15,080 nt of DNA from an uncultured Clostridium sp. Lineage in GTDB: Bacteria; Bacillota; Clostridia; Lachnospirales; Lachnospiraceae. The stretch's first letter is position 1. Each line of letters opens with the position of its first letter. The translations under genes and the position numbers were made by a program. Location of the stretch: positions 1 to 15,080 of the forward strand of contig UQFC01000066.1 of NCBI GenBank assembly GCA_900540335.1, given 5' to 3'. Positions 13,856-15,080 of the stretch are shown one piece after another. The notes beneath the pieces are model-generated. The model made no database searches. It was not told the origin of the DNA and saw only the letters and a list, made by a program, of their open reading frames with translations.

Positions 13856-14926
13856 TTATTCTGCTGCAATCTGATCAAACATCTCTGCTGCAGAGCCGGA
13901 TAACTCTTCCGGAATGGTGATTCCCAGGTTTTCTGCAACAGCGCTGTTTCCGTAGAAAGCCGCCTGTTCGATTACCTCAAACTTCATTTCCTCTGCCTTC
14001 TTCTCTCCCCGCAGCACCTGAGCCGCCATCCGTCCGGTCTGCTCACCCAGGCTGATGTAATCCAGTCCCATAGCTGCCAGACATCCGATTTTTACCTGCT
14101 CAACCTCACTTCCAAATACGGGAATTCCCTTCTTTCCCGCCTTATCAAGAATCAGAGGCAGAGAGCTTACCACTGTATTGTCTGTCAGGTTGGTCATGCA
14201 GTCTACCTTTTCCAGGAGAGAATCTGCTGCCAGCGGAATATCTGCCGGAGAGGAAACGCCGCTTTCCACAATCTCAAATCCATACTCCGGAGCCGCTGCC
14301 TTGTATTCCCCAATCGCGGAAATGGAATTTACCTCGCTGGTACTGTACATGATTCCGATGGTTTTTGCATCAGGAAGCATGGTGCGAATCATTTCCAGCT
14401 GATTCTCCACCGGAAGCTTATCGCTGGTACCGGTAATATTTCCCACCGGAGTTTTATCTTCTGCTGCCAGCTCTGCAAGAACCGGATCCGTAACTGCTGT
14501 ATAAATAACCGGCACTCCCGTATCCTTTGCTGCGCTGTATGCACTCTGCGCAATGGGAGTTGCTATGGCACAAATCAAATCCACCTTCTTAGCCAGGAAA
14601 TTATCCATAATCTGGCTGGAGGTTCCGCCGTCTGTCTGGGCATTTTCATAAAGCACCGTCAGGTTTTCCCCTTCCTTAAAACCTTCTTGTTCCAGTCCCT
14701 GTAAAAAGCCGATGCGGCAGTTGTCTAAAGAGCCATGCTCTGCAAACTGTCCGATGCCAATGGTATAGGAATCTGCCTTCGCGTCTGTACCCGCCTCTTC
14801 TGTACCGGCTGCCTCTGTTTTTGCTGTCTCAGCGCCCTTTGAGGCTTCTGAAGTCTTTCCGGAACATCCTGCCATTACCATTGCCGCTGCTGCTGCCATC
14901 ATTACTGCCATAACATGTTTTCTCAT
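13856..14926 (-). CDS. ABC transporter substrate-binding lipoprotein (COG2984, ABC_sub_bind, TrpX-like)
   Basis: It captures the substrate outside the membrane and delivers it to the permease. The 356 residues start with a lipoprotein signal, a hydrophobic stretch ending in M-A-G-C with Cys21 as the lipidated residue. A flexible Ala/Thr/Glu/Lys-rich linker follows (about 22-52), then a two-lobe periplasmic-binding fold (about 53-350) beginning YTIGIGQFAEHGSLD. IATPIAQSAYSA, VTDPV and NITGTSDKLP are signatures of the ABC_sub_bind family. Known members with this gene order include TrpXYZ of streptococci (tryptophan), but others carry different substrates, and no T-box leader is visible here, so the ligand is unassigned. 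AGGAGG lies eight bases before the ATG. It is the first gene of the operon. Confidence 0.93.
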   Translation of the reverse strand: MRKHVMAVMMAAAAAMVMAGCSGKTSEASKGAETAKTEAAGTEEAGTDAKADSYTIGIGQFAEHGSLDNCRIGFLQGLEQEGFKEGENLTVLYENAQTDGGTSSQIMDNFLAKKVDLICAIATPIAQSAYSAAKDTGVPVIYTAVTDPVLAELAAEDKTPVGNITGTSDKLPVENQLEMIRTMLPDAKTIGIMYSTSEVNSISAIGEYKAAAPEYGFEIVESGVSSPADIPLAADSLLEKVDCMTNLTDNTVVSSLPLILDKAGKKGIPVFGSEVEQVKIGCLAAMGLDYISLGEQTGRMAAQVLRGEKKAEEMKFEVIEQAAFYGNSAVAENLGITIPEELSGSAAEMFDQIAAE

Positions 14927-15080
14927 CTTTTTTTCCTCCTGAACTCTTCTTGTTTTGTCTCCGCTACAGCTTTGCCGTCAGCGAAGGGAAATGAAACAGA
15001 TTCATGCAGGTATAGGGATGGAACAAAGAATCGATCCCCGCGGAGCGTTTTTATTTCATAGGACGCAATTTCCTATGAAA
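14927..15080. other. Noncoding region upstream of the transporter operon
   Basis: No open frame or tRNA is seen. Apart from the ribosome binding site it holds a short inverted repeat GGGAT/ATCCC (about 15014-15037), an imperfect palindrome around CCGCGG (15037-15045), and a perfect palindrome at the edge. I saw no convincing -35/-10 pair and no T-box consensus (AGGGTGGNACCGCG). The promoter may lie here unrecognised or beyond the edge. Confidence 0.6.
15054..15080. repeat. Perfect 10-bp palindrome at the right edge
   Basis: TTTCATAGGA (15054-15063) and TCCTATGAAA (15071-15080) form a perfect inverted repeat with a 7-base loop, CGCAATT. There is no T-run after it in either direction, so it is not an ordinary terminator. 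A neighbouring stretch CGCTCCGCGGGG (minus strand) suggests a compound element that may continue past the window. Confidence 0.75.

Noticed and set aside
14927..15080. T-box leader for the transporter operon
   Set aside because: No AGGGTGGNACCGCG-like sequence and no antiterminator/terminator pair were found in the 154 bases available.
15054..15080. Edge palindrome as a Rho-independent terminator
   Set aside because: On the minus strand an A-run follows, and on the plus strand the T-run precedes the hairpin, so neither direction has a stem followed by T.
1..15080. CRISPR arrays, tRNA or rRNA genes, insertion sequences
   Set aside because: No regularly spaced repeats, cloverleaf with terminal CCA region, rRNA signature or transposase motif was seen on either strand.

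Overview
This window looks like chromosome of a spore-forming, gut-associated Firmicute of the Lachnospiraceae type (Blautia, Ruminococcus or Dorea relatives). That is an inference from four things: the mix of AT-rich intergenic DNA and moderately GC-rich genes, strong AGGAGG-type ribosome binding sites, a SpoIIM-like sporulation protein, and a clostridial-type bile salt hydrolase. Almost everything is on the minus strand. Only the bile salt hydrolase gene and a small DUF6465-like gene are on the plus strand. No tRNA, rRNA, CRISPR array, insertion sequence or prophage is visible, and no gene-free stretch exceeds 300 bases.

Left part (1-4002, minus). A type IA topoisomerase (topB) runs off the left edge. 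Upstream of it, and probably in the same transcript, lies a membrane-anchored N-acetylmuramoyl-L-alanine amidase. A XerD-family tyrosine recombinase with its own good promoter comes next. Then a hairpin terminator closes a four-gene operon read in the order nagA, proC, NUDIX hydrolase (nudF-like), spoIIM-like. The nudF-spoIIM-xerD order resembles the arrangement known from Bacillus subtilis, so this is ancestral chromosome rather than an island.

Middle (5492-10111). nagA (amino-sugar catabolism) and proC (proline synthesis) head the operon. A DEAD-box RNA helicase with an RGG tail and a DbpA-type RNA-binding domain sits behind a roughly 110-nt structured leader and a near-consensus promoter. 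Divergent from it is a complete bile salt hydrolase gene with all six catalytic residues. It is followed by a small Lys-rich DUF6465-like protein whose promoter overlaps the hydrolase terminator.

Right part (10255-15080, minus). A two-component system is encoded kinase first, then an OmpR-type regulator, with overlapping ends. Behind it lies a three-gene ABC importer (lipoprotein, permease, ATPase) of the COG2984/COG4120/COG1101 type to which TrpXYZ belongs. The right edge holds a noncoding stretch with a perfect 10-bp palindrome that may be part of a dispersed repeat.

I found no convincing undescribed multi-gene system. The best leads are a XerD that lacks the usual catalytic lysine, the switch-like helicase leader, the edge repeat, and the transporter of unknown substrate.
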